64,000 bases of DNA from Clostridia bacterium (GCA_017524445.1 JAFXVP010000030.1:1-64000); one strand, 5' to 3'. Shown: positions 42,239 to 51,080, counted from the stretch's first letter. Notes: generated by a model not told the origin, from the sequence alone. Numbers and translations: made by a program.

Positions 42239-42265
42239 AAAAGCGGGAGGGGTCTGCCCTCCCGC
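42239..42265 (-). terminator. Terminator-like hairpin downstream of the BspA-like stub
   Basis: GCGGGAGGG / CCCTCCCGC stem (42243-42251 and 42257-42265), with TTTT following on the minus strand. It is placed relative to the stub as the intact gene's terminator is to its own 3' end. Confidence 0.6.
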
Positions 42266-42279
42266 CTGCGTTTCCGCCG

Positions 42280-42330
42280 TTATTTTATCTTGCAGCCCGA
42301 TACGTTCGGCCGCTCGCCGAGGACCGCATT
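42280..42330 (-). pseudogene. 3' stub of a second BspA-like gene
   Basis: Read on the minus strand, this stretch encodes GERPNVSGCKIK and then a TAA stop. It aligns with the last residues of the intact neighbour, GEWSNVLSCKVK and stop, and the DNA is similar over about 45 bases. A stop codon lies a few codons upstream and no start exists. The 313-base gap 42058-42370 thus contains the intact gene's promoter, this stub and the stub's old terminator; nothing else is seen. Confidence 0.7.
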
Positions 42331-42370
42331 TTATAGCGTGACAGCTCTGCCCGATCGGGGCAAAAGCAGA

Positions 42371-43807
42371 TCAAAGCGTCGGCTCACGCAGAAGGAATTC
42401 CGCGATCTGTGCGGGCACCTTGCCGACGGCGGATACCGATCCGTCCCGGTGCAGGATCAGCGCATACGTTCCCGCGGGGGAAACCTCGACAACGTTTGCT
42501 TCCGCGCCGAGCCCCGTAAGATACGCTTCGCTGCAGGGGACCAACGCACGACAGACAAGACTCCCGTCCGCGCAGATGCCGACCAGGACCGACGCGCTGT
42601 TGTGCAGCGCGATCACATCCTTCCAGGAATCCAACACTTCCTCTTCTCCGTGCACAGTTCCCTCTTCATCCAGTGCAAAGGCGGACCCTGTAACGATCGC
42701 GGCGTCGCAGAACGTGTTTCCGGAAATCCTGCCCTTCTGACGGGTACACAAAAGCGTGCCGTCGCTGCGTACGCCGATCAGCGCGGTTTCGCATGCGCTG
42801 ACCGACCGCAGGTTTGACCATCCGGTCAGATCATACTCGGAAAAGCCGCAATGCAGCAGCGTTCCGTCCGAGCGGATCGCAAAGGTGTCCCATCCCCCGC
42901 AGGCGATCGAAACAACGTCGGACCATTCCTCAACGGCGCACTGTCCGTATGTATTGTCGCCCGCGGCGACGACCGTGCCGTCCGATTTCAGCCCGACGGT
43001 ATGCCGATACCCTGCCGCAACGGCACGAAGTTCCGTAAATGCCGCAACGTCGCACTGCCCGTATTCATTGTCGCCGACCGCTTCGGCGTGACCGTCGGAA
43101 AACAGAAACACCGCATGTGCGTGCCCCGCGGCGATGCGGCCGACCGTCAGCGCTTCGCGTGCCTCGGTGATCTCGAGAATGCGCTGCCAATCCTCTTCGG
43201 AAAGGCCCTTTGCCTGCGCGATCGCCTTTTGGGGATCGCTTTCCCCGGTGAGCGCGATCGCGATCTCCGTCGCGCGCGCTTCGGCGTCGGCGTACGGGAT
43301 CAGCTCAGAAAACAGGCGAAACGCCTCATGGCTGTCGCCGGAATCGAACGTCTGCTCCGCGATACGATAGCGGCAGGCGCGGCCGCGCTCTTCTGCGTCC
43401 GCATACGGAACCAGTGCAAAGAAGGCCTCGGCTGCCGCGGCGTCATCGCCCGCGCGTTCCAGCGCATCCGCCTGTGCATACCGGCATTCACGCACGCGCG
43501 ATTGCGCGTCCCGATACGCGCCGAGGGCCAGAAAACCGGCTTCCGCCTCCGCGTAGCTGCCGTTCTCAAGCGCCTGCTCCGCTTCACTGTACGCAATGGA
43601 ATTGCGCATCTCATCCGCTTTTTCCGGGTCCGCCAAAGCCGCATACGCGAGGACCTGTTCCGTATCGCCGTTCTGCAGAGCATTCTCCGCCTTAGCGGCA
43701 TACCGTGCTTCGCGGGTCGTTTCAAGATACCAGTATCCGACCACACCGGCAGCCGCTATCAGACCGATCAGAACGGTGCAGACAACAAACCGGGCTGTTT
43801 TCTTCAT
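42371..43807 (-). CDS. RCC1-like repeat protein with membrane anchor and tetratricopeptide-like helices
   Basis: A 478-residue protein. It has a signal/anchor segment (about 7-27), a helical region of tetratricopeptide character (about 30-205, repeats such as YAEAEAGFLALGAYRDAQSR and AAAAEAFFALVPYADAEERG), then about five RCC1-like blades (about 222-478, for example TVVAAGDNTYGQCAVEEWSD). It probably sits on the outer face of the membrane as a protein-binding scaffold; the ligand is unknown. It starts 13 bases after the DHHW gene with GAGGGGGCGGGG upstream. Confidence 0.85.
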   Translation of the reverse strand: MKKTARFVVCTVLIGLIAAAGVVGYWYLETTREARYAAKAENALQNGDTEQVLAYAALADPEKADEMRNSIAYSEAEQALENGSYAEAEAGFLALGAYRDAQSRVRECRYAQADALERAGDDAAAAEAFFALVPYADAEERGRACRYRIAEQTFDSGDSHEAFRLFSELIPYADAEARATEIAIALTGESDPQKAIAQAKGLSEEDWQRILEITEAREALTVGRIAAGHAHAVFLFSDGHAEAVGDNEYGQCDVAAFTELRAVAAGYRHTVGLKSDGTVVAAGDNTYGQCAVEEWSDVVSIACGGWDTFAIRSDGTLLHCGFSEYDLTGWSNLRSVSACETALIGVRSDGTLLCTRQKGRISGNTFCDAAIVTGSAFALDEEGTVHGEEEVLDSWKDVIALHNSASVLVGICADGSLVCRALVPCSEAYLTGLGAEANVVEVSPAGTYALILHRDGSVSAVGKVPAQIAEFLLREPTL

Positions 43808-43820
43808 CGTCCCCGCCCCC

Positions 43821-45278
43821 TCACAGATACCGCTGCATCAGCTTCTGCATGATGACGTGACTGATGCCGGTCGACATGGAAATCACAATATAAATATCAT
43901 CGATCTCGTGTTCCTCGACATACTGACGCACGGTCCATCTGCGATGCTCACCGTCGTAGTTGTCTTCGCGGAAATCCACCGCGTGTATCTCCTCGTAATA
44001 CGGCGCCAGATAGGGAAGGAAGCAGTTGGCGTAGGAATCTCCCGTCACCAGGCAGCGTCTGCCGCTGTCAACGCCTGTTTCATAGCAGCGCCACGGGCCG
44101 CGTTGTCCGCCGAGATACCCCGCGTAATTATTCCGCTCCGGTATTAAAAACTGGCAATTCGGTTTCCCGCCGGTCCATAAGATCGTGTATCCTTTGACCG
44201 GCAGGATCGGGATCATGACGTCGATCGTATCCGGTTCCATCGTCTGCAGCACTTCCGGATGTGTATACTTTTTGGAGCCGTAGAACCCGGTATTGTGACG
44301 GTAGGTATATTCATCATAGTCCATCGCGTGAATACCGATCCGCCCGAGCATCGCCTGCGCGGTATAGCAGGCCGCAAGCGGTTTCCAGTGATGGTCGGTG
44401 TGGAAATACAGATCCTCTCCGGCCTTCAGATGCGGCACCAGAATATCCGCCGGACTGAAAACTTCCACGCCGGGCAGTGCGTTTTCCGCAATCGTCTGCT
44501 CCACATCGGATTCCCATCCGATGTATGTCCCGTTCTGAATATCAAACGCGATCTTGGGCGTCGGCGCCTGAATGAAGAAAACATGCCCGTCCTCCGGCAG
44601 GATCGCACGGTACGCGTTGATGACGTCGATCGTTTTGCGCATTTCCTCTGCGGTGTATGCCTTAATCGCAAAGGACGTACCGTCCGGAAGGATCTCACAG
44701 AAGGTGCACGCTTCGATACTGCTCTCCTGCGGCGCGGAAGCGGACGGCTCCGGTTCGGGCGAAGGCGTCTCGGTCTCCGGCTGCTCCGTTTGCGGCGCGT
44801 CCTGTTCGCCCGAAGGCGATTCGGGCGCGGGAGATTCGGACGGTGCGGCAGCTTCCGCCGTCGCTTCCCGATCCGACGCCGGCCCTTCCTCATCGACGAA
44901 CGCCGGGTTTTCCGCATCGACGAGCGCCGGGTCTTCTTCATCGAAATAATCCGTGCCTTCCTCGTCGGTGAGCTCCGGGTCTTCCAAACTGTCGGTCGTA
45001 CGGTCCAGCGACAGCATGTTCATCCAGACCGCCGTCTCGGTGATCACGCGCTCGCGCGCGGGTATGCCGTCAGACAGATAGGATTCCATGCCGGACATAA
45101 ATGAGCCGTCGCCGACCGACTGTGCGGAAAGAGCGGGAAAACCGGACAGCATGCGGTTCTCCGCATCCGACGCGCGGGCCTTCTTTTCGCCGAGTGCCAG
45201 CAGCAGAACGCCGAGCACGCCGAATGCCACGACGCAGGCGTATGTGAGATAGAACGAAATACGATGCTTCATACTCAA
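43821..45278 (-). CDS. DHHW family protein (AlgJ/AlgX-like) with a long acidic linker
   Basis: A 485-residue protein with an N-terminal membrane anchor (about 9-30) and an SGNH/AlgX-type domain. TDHHW (294-298) is the family signature and holds the catalytic Asp-His; VTGDSYANCF near 418 supplies the serine motif. Residues about 97-188 form an Asp/Glu/Pro/Ala-rich linker with repeated EDPAL/ENPAFVDEE units. DHHW proteins work with MBOAT acyltransferases to transfer acetyl groups to exported polysaccharide. The gene overlaps the MBOAT stop by four bases, confirming the pair. Confidence 0.9.
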   Translation of the reverse strand: MSMKHRISFYLTYACVVAFGVLGVLLLALGEKKARASDAENRMLSGFPALSAQSVGDGSFMSGMESYLSDGIPARERVITETAVWMNMLSLDRTTDSLEDPELTDEEGTDYFDEEDPALVDAENPAFVDEEGPASDREATAEAAAPSESPAPESPSGEQDAPQTEQPETETPSPEPEPSASAPQESSIEACTFCEILPDGTSFAIKAYTAEEMRKTIDVINAYRAILPEDGHVFFIQAPTPKIAFDIQNGTYIGWESDVEQTIAENALPGVEVFSPADILVPHLKAGEDLYFHTDHHWKPLAACYTAQAMLGRIGIHAMDYDEYTYRHNTGFYGSKKYTHPEVLQTMEPDTIDVMIPILPVKGYTILWTGGKPNCQFLIPERNNYAGYLGGQRGPWRCYETGVDSGRRCLVTGDSYANCFLPYLAPYYEEIHAVDFREDNYDGEHRRWTVRQYVEEHEIDDIYIVISMSTGISHVIMQKLMQRYL

Positions 45279-46663
45279 AACCTGAAATAGATAAAGGGGT
45301 TAAAACTCTGCCCGATCAGGAACAGAAGCGAAACAACGGCAAGCAGTACGGCGCATACGGCTGACAGCGGCGCAAAGACACGCTCCGCTGCCGGATGCTT
45401 TTCCGTAAACCCGGAAACGGCGGGAAGGATCGGCATGCCGCATACGAACGCGATCGGCAGAAACAGCGCGTAGCGTTTCAGCACCGTCAGCGTCACGGTA
45501 TCGATCCATCCGCTCGCCCCGACGCCGAACAGCGCACCGAGATGTATGCCGGCCGACGACAGATCGGTGTGATAGAACAGCACCCAGCCGATCACGGCAA
45601 GCAGGAACGTGCCGAGCCAGAGCAGCGGCTTCGGGAAGCGTGTCCTGAAGCGGGAAAACTGTTTGTCGATGATCAGCAGCACAAACCAGTATAATCCCCA
45701 CAGCAAAAAGTTCCACGCGGCGCCGTGCCAGAGCCCGGTCAATGCCCAGACGATCAGAAGATTCAGGATCGTTCGTGCGCGGCCTTTCCGGTTTCCGCCG
45801 AGCGGGATATATACATAATCGCGGAAGAACGTCCCAAGCGAGATGTGCCAGCGGCGCCAGAACTCCGTGGCGGACAGCGACACATAGGGATACTCGAAAT
45901 TCTCCCGATAGCGGAATCCGAGCACGCGTCCGAGCCCGATCGCCATATCGGAGTAAGCGGAAAAATCGTAATAGAGCTGCAGCGTGTACAGCAGCGCGCA
46001 AAGCCATGCGCCTGCCACCGAATAGCTTGTGACGGCCATGCCGGTTTCGAGCGCTTTGCCGCAGATGTTGGCAAGCAGCACCTTCTTTGCAAGTCCGACA
46101 AAAAACCGACGCATGCCGTACGCAAAGTCCTCGACCGTCGTCGTGCGCGAAGAAAGCGCCTGCTCCACGTCCGCGTACTGTACGATCGGACCCGCGATCA
46201 GCTGCGGGAAACAGCTGACATATAAAAGCAGACGGAACGGATTCTTTTGCTCGGCGACCTTGCCCCGGTAGACGTCGATCGTATAGGTGAGGATCTGGAA
46301 GGTGTAAAAGGAGATGCCGATCGGAAGCTTGGGCGGCGTGAAGGACAGCCCGAGCACCTCGCCGAGCAGAAAGCCCGCGTACTTGAACCAGAACAGCGCT
46401 CCGAGCGAAAAGGCAACGCCGAGCGCCAGCCAGAGCTTTTTGACGGCCGGCCGTTCTGCGCGCACGATCATGTGCGCGCAAAGCGCGTGCAGCATGGTGG
46501 AACCGATCAGCAGCAGCACCATGATCGGCTCGCCCCATGCATAGAAGATCAGGGAAAAAACGACCAAAACGGCGTTGCGCCAGCGAACGCTGCCGCTGAT
46601 AAAATACAACAGCAGCAGCAGCGGAAGAAACAGTAACAGAAACGTAAGACCGGAAAAGACCAT
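45275..46663 (-). CDS. MBOAT family O-acyltransferase (AlgI/PatA-like)
   Basis: A 462-residue polytopic membrane protein with about 10-12 segments. The MBOAT signatures are SATEFWRRWHISLGTFFRDYVYIPLGG and ALTGLWHGAAWNF, which contains the catalytic histidine. It moves an acyl (usually acetyl) group across the membrane for O-acylation of a surface polymer, with the DHHW protein encoded next. It is the first gene of the operon MBOAT-DHHW-RCC1 and has a clear promoter upstream. Confidence 0.94.
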   Translation of the reverse strand: MVFSGLTFLLLFLPLLLLLYFISGSVRWRNAVLVVFSLIFYAWGEPIMVLLLIGSTMLHALCAHMIVRAERPAVKKLWLALGVAFSLGALFWFKYAGFLLGEVLGLSFTPPKLPIGISFYTFQILTYTIDVYRGKVAEQKNPFRLLLYVSCFPQLIAGPIVQYADVEQALSSRTTTVEDFAYGMRRFFVGLAKKVLLANICGKALETGMAVTSYSVAGAWLCALLYTLQLYYDFSAYSDMAIGLGRVLGFRYRENFEYPYVSLSATEFWRRWHISLGTFFRDYVYIPLGGNRKGRARTILNLLIVWALTGLWHGAAWNFLLWGLYWFVLLIIDKQFSRFRTRFPKPLLWLGTFLLAVIGWVLFYHTDLSSAGIHLGALFGVGASGWIDTVTLTVLKRYALFLPIAFVCGMPILPAVSGFTEKHPAAERVFAPLSAVCAVLLAVVSLLFLIGQSFNPFIYFRF

Positions 46664-46692
46664 ACGACCATTCTCCTAACACGGATGGTCAC

Positions 46693-46721
46693 AGTATAGC
46701 AGTTTATCCGTGATTCGTCAA
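46693..46721 (-). promoter_or_regulatory. SigA-type promoter of the MBOAT-DHHW-RCC1 operon
   Basis: On the minus strand, TTGACG (46716-46721), 17 bases, TATACT (46693-46698). Confidence 0.7.
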
Positions 46722-46857
46722 TTCTCGCGCACACTTTACGGAAAAGTGTTTTGTTTTGATTTCAAAACGATCTGCCTGTCGGCATGGATCCGCTGCGCTT
46801 ACGCTTCATTACATTTGGAAGATCGCACGACGACGTGACGTCATCCGGCGCATACAA

Positions 46858-46919
46858 TGCTGCGCCGTGGATTGCACTTGCGGTCATGAATTGCGCAGGC
46901 GCATGAATTCTCCTTGCAA
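46858..46919. repeat. Short array of TGAATTG words and palindromes upstream of the DUF1015 gene
   Basis: TGGATTG at 46868, TGAATTG at 46887 and TGAATTC at 46904, with short near-palindromes between (for example CGCAGGCG at 46894-46901). The last unit runs directly into the -35 box of the next promoter. The rest of the 318-base gap 46664-46981 holds two promoters and no gene. Confidence 0.6.
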
Positions 46920-46942
46920 AACGCGGATGGATACCCTATAAT
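46914..46942 (+). promoter_or_regulatory. SigA-type promoter of the DUF1015 gene
   Basis: TTGCAA (46914-46919), 17 bases, TATAAT (46937-46942). AAAGGAG and the ATG at 46982 follow. Confidence 0.75.
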
Positions 46943-46981
46943 ATAAATGTATTAATATGCTTATGAAAAGGAGAATGGATT

Positions 46982-48298
46982 ATGTACGAAAACAACATCG
47001 GCGTTCTGGTCCCTAACGTGATGCTGCCCCCGAAGGGCACGGATTTTTCGAAGTGGGCGGTCGTGGCATGCGACCAGTTCACCTCGCAGCCCGAATATTG
47101 GGAAGCGGCGCGCAAGTTCATCGGCGACGCGCCCACGACCCTCGACCTCTTCTTACCGGAAGCGTTCCTGGGCAAAGAGGGCGAAGCGGAGCGCATTGCG
47201 ACCATCCGCAAGAACATGCGCGAGTATATGGCAAAGGGCGTCCTCGAGACCAAGCCGCAGGGCTTCGTGCTTGTGAAGCGCTCCGTCGCGGGAAACACGC
47301 GCTGGGGTCTTGTCATGGCGCTGGACCTCGAATGCTATGATTACAACAAGGGCGCGACGACGCTGATCCGTGCGACCGAGGGCACGATCGTGGAGCGCAT
47401 TCCCCCGCGTCTCCGCATCCGCGAAGGCGCGCCGCTCGAGCTTCCGCACATTCTCGTTCTCATCGACGACCCGCAGCGCACGGTCATCGAACCGCTCGCG
47501 GCAAAGACGGACGCGCTCGACAAGCTCTATGACACCGACCTGATGCTCGACGGCGGGCACATCACCGGCTGGCTCGTGGACGGCGCAAACGACGTGCAGG
47601 GCGCGATCGACGCAATGACCGTGCTGACCGACGCGGACGCGTTCCATGCAAAGTACGGCGATCACGCGCCGCTGCTGTTCGCAATGGGCGACGGCAACCA
47701 CAGCTTTGCGACCGCAAAGGCGAACTGGGAAAAGGTCAAGGCGACGCTCACGCCGGAAGAACAGAAGGATCATCCGGCGCGCTACGCGCTCGTCGAGGTC
47801 GAGAACGTGCACGACGACGGCATCATCTTTGAGCCGATCCACCGCGTGCTGTTCGGCGTCGGCGGCATGGAAGGCGCGGAAAAGCTTCTCGCGAAGCTCA
47901 AGGCGCAGAATGGCGACGCAAAGATTGTTCTTTCGGACGACATGCCGAAGGCATCCGGCGGCGAAGTGCACACCATTCCGTTCTGCACGGGCGATATCTT
48001 CGGCGCGTTCGTCGTCGAAAAGCCCGCCGCGCAGCTGGCCGTCGGCACGCTGCAGAACGCGATTGACGCGCTCCTCAAGGAGACCGAGGGCGCGGAGGTC
48101 GACTACATCCACGGCGAAGCGGTCGTACGCGATCTCGCAAGCAAGCCGGATACCATGGGCTTCCTGCTCCCCGCGATGCAGAAGAGCGAGCTGTTCCCGA
48201 CCGTCGTGTTCGACGGCGCGCTGCCGCGCAAGACCTTCTCGATGGGCGAAGCGAACGAAAAGAGATACTACTTGGAGTGCAGAAAGATCGAGAAGTAA
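46982..48298 (+). CDS. DUF1015 family protein
   Basis: A 438-residue protein of the DUF1015 family, recognisable from GVLVPNVMLPPKGTDFSKWAV near the start and from LLFAMGDGNHSFATAKANWE. That second stretch contains the conserved GDGNHS, which resembles a metal- or phosphate-binding site. The proteins are cytoplasmic and uncharacterised; in some genomes they lie beside phosphoglycerate dehydrogenase or serine-pathway genes, which is not the case here. It is monocistronic, with a strong promoter. Confidence 0.92.
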   Translation: MYENNIGVLVPNVMLPPKGTDFSKWAVVACDQFTSQPEYWEAARKFIGDAPTTLDLFLPEAFLGKEGEAERIATIRKNMREYMAKGVLETKPQGFVLVKRSVAGNTRWGLVMALDLECYDYNKGATTLIRATEGTIVERIPPRLRIREGAPLELPHILVLIDDPQRTVIEPLAAKTDALDKLYDTDLMLDGGHITGWLVDGANDVQGAIDAMTVLTDADAFHAKYGDHAPLLFAMGDGNHSFATAKANWEKVKATLTPEEQKDHPARYALVEVENVHDDGIIFEPIHRVLFGVGGMEGAEKLLAKLKAQNGDAKIVLSDDMPKASGGEVHTIPFCTGDIFGAFVVEKPAAQLAVGTLQNAIDALLKETEGAEVDYIHGEAVVRDLASKPDTMGFLLPAMQKSELFPTVVFDGALPRKTFSMGEANEKRYYLECRKIEK

Positions 48299-48319
48299 CA
48301 GGATCTACCGAGCATAAGC

Positions 48320-48447
48320 CTTCCCTTAGAAGGGGAGGTGGCGAGGAACGAGCCGGAAGGGTTGTCCGCGCCGTGAATTGACCTTGCGGTCATGAATTGC
48401 GACTGCGTCGCATGAATTGGCTGCGCCGTGAATTGCGGGCAAGCCCG
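48320..48447. repeat. Repeat block with a TGAATTG/palindrome array in the aspartate kinase leader
   Basis: A CCTTCCC...GGGGAGG hairpin (about 48320-48340) is followed by TGAATTG at 48374, 48393, 48413 and 48429. The intervals hold different palindromes: ACCTTGCGGT (48381-48390), CGACTGCGTCG (48400-48410), a degenerate GCTGCGCC, and CGGGCAAGCCCG (48436-48447). The array ends about 18 bases before the lysC start codon. Confidence 0.7.
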
Positions 48448-48465
48448 CATCAAAAAGGAAACCAA

Positions 48466-49779
48466 ATGCTGAAAACCGTCAAGTTCGGCGGAAGCTCCCT
48501 TGCCTCCGCCGAACAGTTCCGAAAAGTCAAAGCGATCCTTTTACGCGACGCCGCGCGGCGGTACGTGGTGGTGAGCGCGCCCGGAAAACGCTTCAAAGGA
48601 GACGACAAGATCACCGACCTCCTCTACCGCTGCCAGGCATTGCGGGCAAAGGGCGAGCCGTTCGACGCCGAGTATCAAATGATCGCGGACCGATTTGTCG
48701 GCATCCGCGACGGGCTCGGTCTCGACGTGTGCATCGAGGCGGAGCTTGACGAGATCCGCTCGCGCATCGAGGCGGGCACGACGCCGGACTTTGCCGCAAG
48801 CCGCGGCGAATACCTGAACGGCAAGCTTTTGGCCGCATACCTTGGCTTTGATTTTCTCGACGCGGCGGAGATCATCCGCTTCCGCGACGACGGTACCTTC
48901 GACGACGACGCGACAAGCATACGCGCGAGCATTCTGACGGCGCACGAAAAAGCCGTCATTCCGGGCTTTTACGGACGCACGCGCTCCGGTGCGATCCATA
49001 CGTTCTCCCGCGGAGGAAGCGACATCACCGGCGCGATCACAGCTCGGCTGAGCAACAGCGACGTTTACGAAAACTGGACCGACGTTTCCGGCTTTCTCAT
49101 GACCGATCCGCGCATCGTGCCGGACGCGAAGGTGATCGAAACGGTGACGTACTCGGAACTACGCGAGCTCAGCTACATGGGCGCGACGGTGCTGCACGAG
49201 GATTCGATCTTCCCGGTCCGGAAGGCGCGCATCCCGATCCACGTTCTGAACACGAACGATCCGGAAGCGAAGGGCACGATGATCGTGCCGGACAGCATGG
49301 CGACCGACAAGGAGCATACGCGCCCGATCACGGGCATTGCGGGACGGCGCGGGTACACGGTCATCACGCTCACCAAAGACAATCTGCATAACGACCTCGG
49401 CTTTTCTTACCGGCTGATGGGAATCCTCGCCCGAAACGGCATCTCCGCTGAGCGCATGCCCTCCGGCATCGACACGGTCTCACTCGTCATCGACGACAAG
49501 CGGCTCACCGGAAAGATGGATCAGCTCTACCACGACATCATGATCGAGTGTTCGCCGGACACGGTCGAGATCGCAAGCTGCATCGCGCTGATCGCCTCGG
49601 TCGGCATCGGCATGGTGCGCAATCCCGGCGTCGCCGCAAAGCTGTTCAAATCCCTTTCCGACGCGGACGTCAACACGCGCCTGATCGATCAGGACAGCAA
49701 CGAAATGAACATCATCATCGGCGTCGAGCAGCGCGACTTCGAGCGCGCGATCGAAGCGATCTACCGGGCGTTTGCGTAA
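48466..49779 (+). CDS. lysC: Aspartate kinase
   Basis: A 437-residue monofunctional aspartokinase. The catalytic domain begins LKTVKFGGSSLASAEQF and includes SRGGSDITGAITARLSNSDVYENWTDVSG. Two ACT-type regulatory segments follow (about 305-437, DNLHNDLGFSYRLMGILARNGISAE and IALIASVGIGMVRNPGVAAKLF). It makes aspartyl phosphate for lysine, methionine, threonine and diaminopimelate. The ATG at 48466 follows AAAAAGGAAACC; the frame upstream lies in repeat DNA. The ACT domains imply feedback by an end product. Confidence 0.95.
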   Translation: MLKTVKFGGSSLASAEQFRKVKAILLRDAARRYVVVSAPGKRFKGDDKITDLLYRCQALRAKGEPFDAEYQMIADRFVGIRDGLGLDVCIEAELDEIRSRIEAGTTPDFAASRGEYLNGKLLAAYLGFDFLDAAEIIRFRDDGTFDDDATSIRASILTAHEKAVIPGFYGRTRSGAIHTFSRGGSDITGAITARLSNSDVYENWTDVSGFLMTDPRIVPDAKVIETVTYSELRELSYMGATVLHEDSIFPVRKARIPIHVLNTNDPEAKGTMIVPDSMATDKEHTRPITGIAGRRGYTVITLTKDNLHNDLGFSYRLMGILARNGISAERMPSGIDTVSLVIDDKRLTGKMDQLYHDIMIECSPDTVEIASCIALIASVGIGMVRNPGVAAKLFKSLSDADVNTRLIDQDSNEMNIIIGVEQRDFERAIEAIYRAFA

Positions 49780-49794
49780 AAGGCGGGCTGACAG

Positions 49795-49826
49795 AAGGGC
49801 CGTCCCTTAACACGTCTCTTTGACAC
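49795..49826. repeat. TGTCAAGGGGAC-type repeat, inverted copy
   Basis: Read on the minus strand, GTGTCAAAGAGACGTG followed by TTAAGGGACGGCC matches the repeat seen at 51081-51097 and 52954-53013. It marks the left edge of the AT-rich segment. Confidence 0.45.
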
Positions 49827-49992
49827 GCGAAAAACAGAAAAAACCCAAATATTATAAAAACCATGTAACATTTCGGCGCGCTCAAATGTCTATATATCGG
49901 AGGGCGTGGAAAAACATATCAATAGAATCATCCCTTTGATAACGTCCTTTTGACAATACGATAAAATATGCGCGAACAGGGAGGTTTTTCAA

Positions 49993-50484
49993 ATGAAGAA
50001 GAGATTCATAGCCATTGCATGTATACTGCTTTTCATCACTTTTTCTTTGATGCGTTCAGAAATCACACCGGTTCCTGCGCTCTATATAAACGGGAAAAAG
50101 ACCGCAATAAAAGATTTGGTTATTGAAGAAGACTATGTGATTCTGCCGCTTTATAAGATTCTGGATTCTGTCGGGAAATTAACCCATGCTGATTATAATT
50201 CCTATTATGCAACGTGCATATCAGTAAACGGAGCGCGATACGTTATCAATTTTGCAGGACGCGTGTTAAAAACGGAAGAAGATTTCATTAACAAGACAGA
50301 CACGCGTGGACTTTTGCCGGTATTCAACAATGAAAATGGACCGGATACAAATCGATGGTATGATAAAGAGGTGGATATCGGGAATCAGGTTTTTATCAAG
50401 CTCATGCAAGATATGGGAATGAATGCATCTGTAGAGTGGGATTATAAAAAACAAACGGTATATATCCGGACAGATATTTCCTAA
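49993..50484 (+). CDS. Secreted copper-amine-oxidase-N-terminal-like (stalk) domain protein, AT-rich
   Basis: A 163-residue protein with a signal/anchor segment (about 3-19). It has a domain resembling the small stalk domain of Firmicute surface proteins: PALYINGKKTAIKDLVIEEDYVILPLYKILDSVG and a C-terminal WDYKKQTVYI strand. No catalytic residues are seen. Codon use is AT-rich and unlike the flanking genes, as in the next gene, so the pair was probably acquired. GGGAGG precedes the ATG. Confidence 0.7.
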   Translation: MKKRFIAIACILLFITFSLMRSEITPVPALYINGKKTAIKDLVIEEDYVILPLYKILDSVGKLTHADYNSYYATCISVNGARYVINFAGRVLKTEEDFINKTDTRGLLPVFNNENGPDTNRWYDKEVDIGNQVFIKLMQDMGMNASVEWDYKKQTVYIRTDIS

Positions 50485-50553
50485 AGGTTGTCAAGGCGGA
50501 AATGGAGATTATAGAAAGGTGTCAGATTTCTTCTTGAATTGGGAGGATGTTTT

Positions 50554-51063
50554 ATGAAACGAATCAAAAAAAGATGGATTCTTTTAGGCATACTTTGTTT
50601 CTTCATTGTTGCATTTTGCATCAATATGTTTGTCCTGAAAGTTGTCCTTGCACAACCCAAAACCGCGTTCAAAAGTTGCTTTGGCTTTTCGCTGCCGGAA
50701 GGGGCTGAAGTTATAACATGTAAAGTGAAAAGATCATTCTACGTCGGTCGACCAAACTATGCTTTTGAGATTAAGCTGACTGAAAAGCAATATGAGGAAA
50801 TGAAAAACGGTCTTGAACAATATGCAGAGAAGAATGAATCGACATGGTCCAAACCGTTAGAGGATGAATTTTTCTCAATATTTACATGGGTATGGCGCGA
50901 GGATGGGATTGATTGGAAGGAAACGAATCCAAAGGAAATCGTTTTTTATGCTGAATCTGGACACTCCATCGGATATGACCTTTCAAAAAACATACACCTT
51001 ACAACTGTAATGATAACAAAACAAGCCACGGATTCTTATCGGATGTATGTGATTACTTCATGA
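50554..51063 (+). CDS. Membrane-anchored protein of unknown function, AT-rich
   Basis: A 169-residue protein with a basic start and one membrane segment (about 9-30), then an external domain of mixed strands and helices (EIKLTEKQYEEMKNGLEQYA, KPLEDEFFSIFTWVWREDG). I do not recognise a family. Length and anchor suggest an immunity-like or envelope protein, but nothing proves that. GGGAGG lies before the ATG at 50554. It follows the stalk-domain gene by 69 bases; both are AT-rich and lie between TGTCAAG-type repeats. Confidence 0.7.
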   Translation: MKRIKKRWILLGILCFFIVAFCINMFVLKVVLAQPKTAFKSCFGFSLPEGAEVITCKVKRSFYVGRPNYAFEIKLTEKQYEEMKNGLEQYAEKNESTWSKPLEDEFFSIFTWVWREDGIDWKETNPKEIVFYAESGHSIGYDLSKNIHLTTVMITKQATDSYRMYVITS

Positions 51064-51080
51064 GGAAGTGTCATGAGGGA

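Noticed and set aside
48320..48465. Lysine riboswitch in front of aspartate kinase
   Set aside because: The leader is short and filled with the TGAATTG/palindrome array and a repeat hairpin. None of the conserved L-box five-helix core is present.
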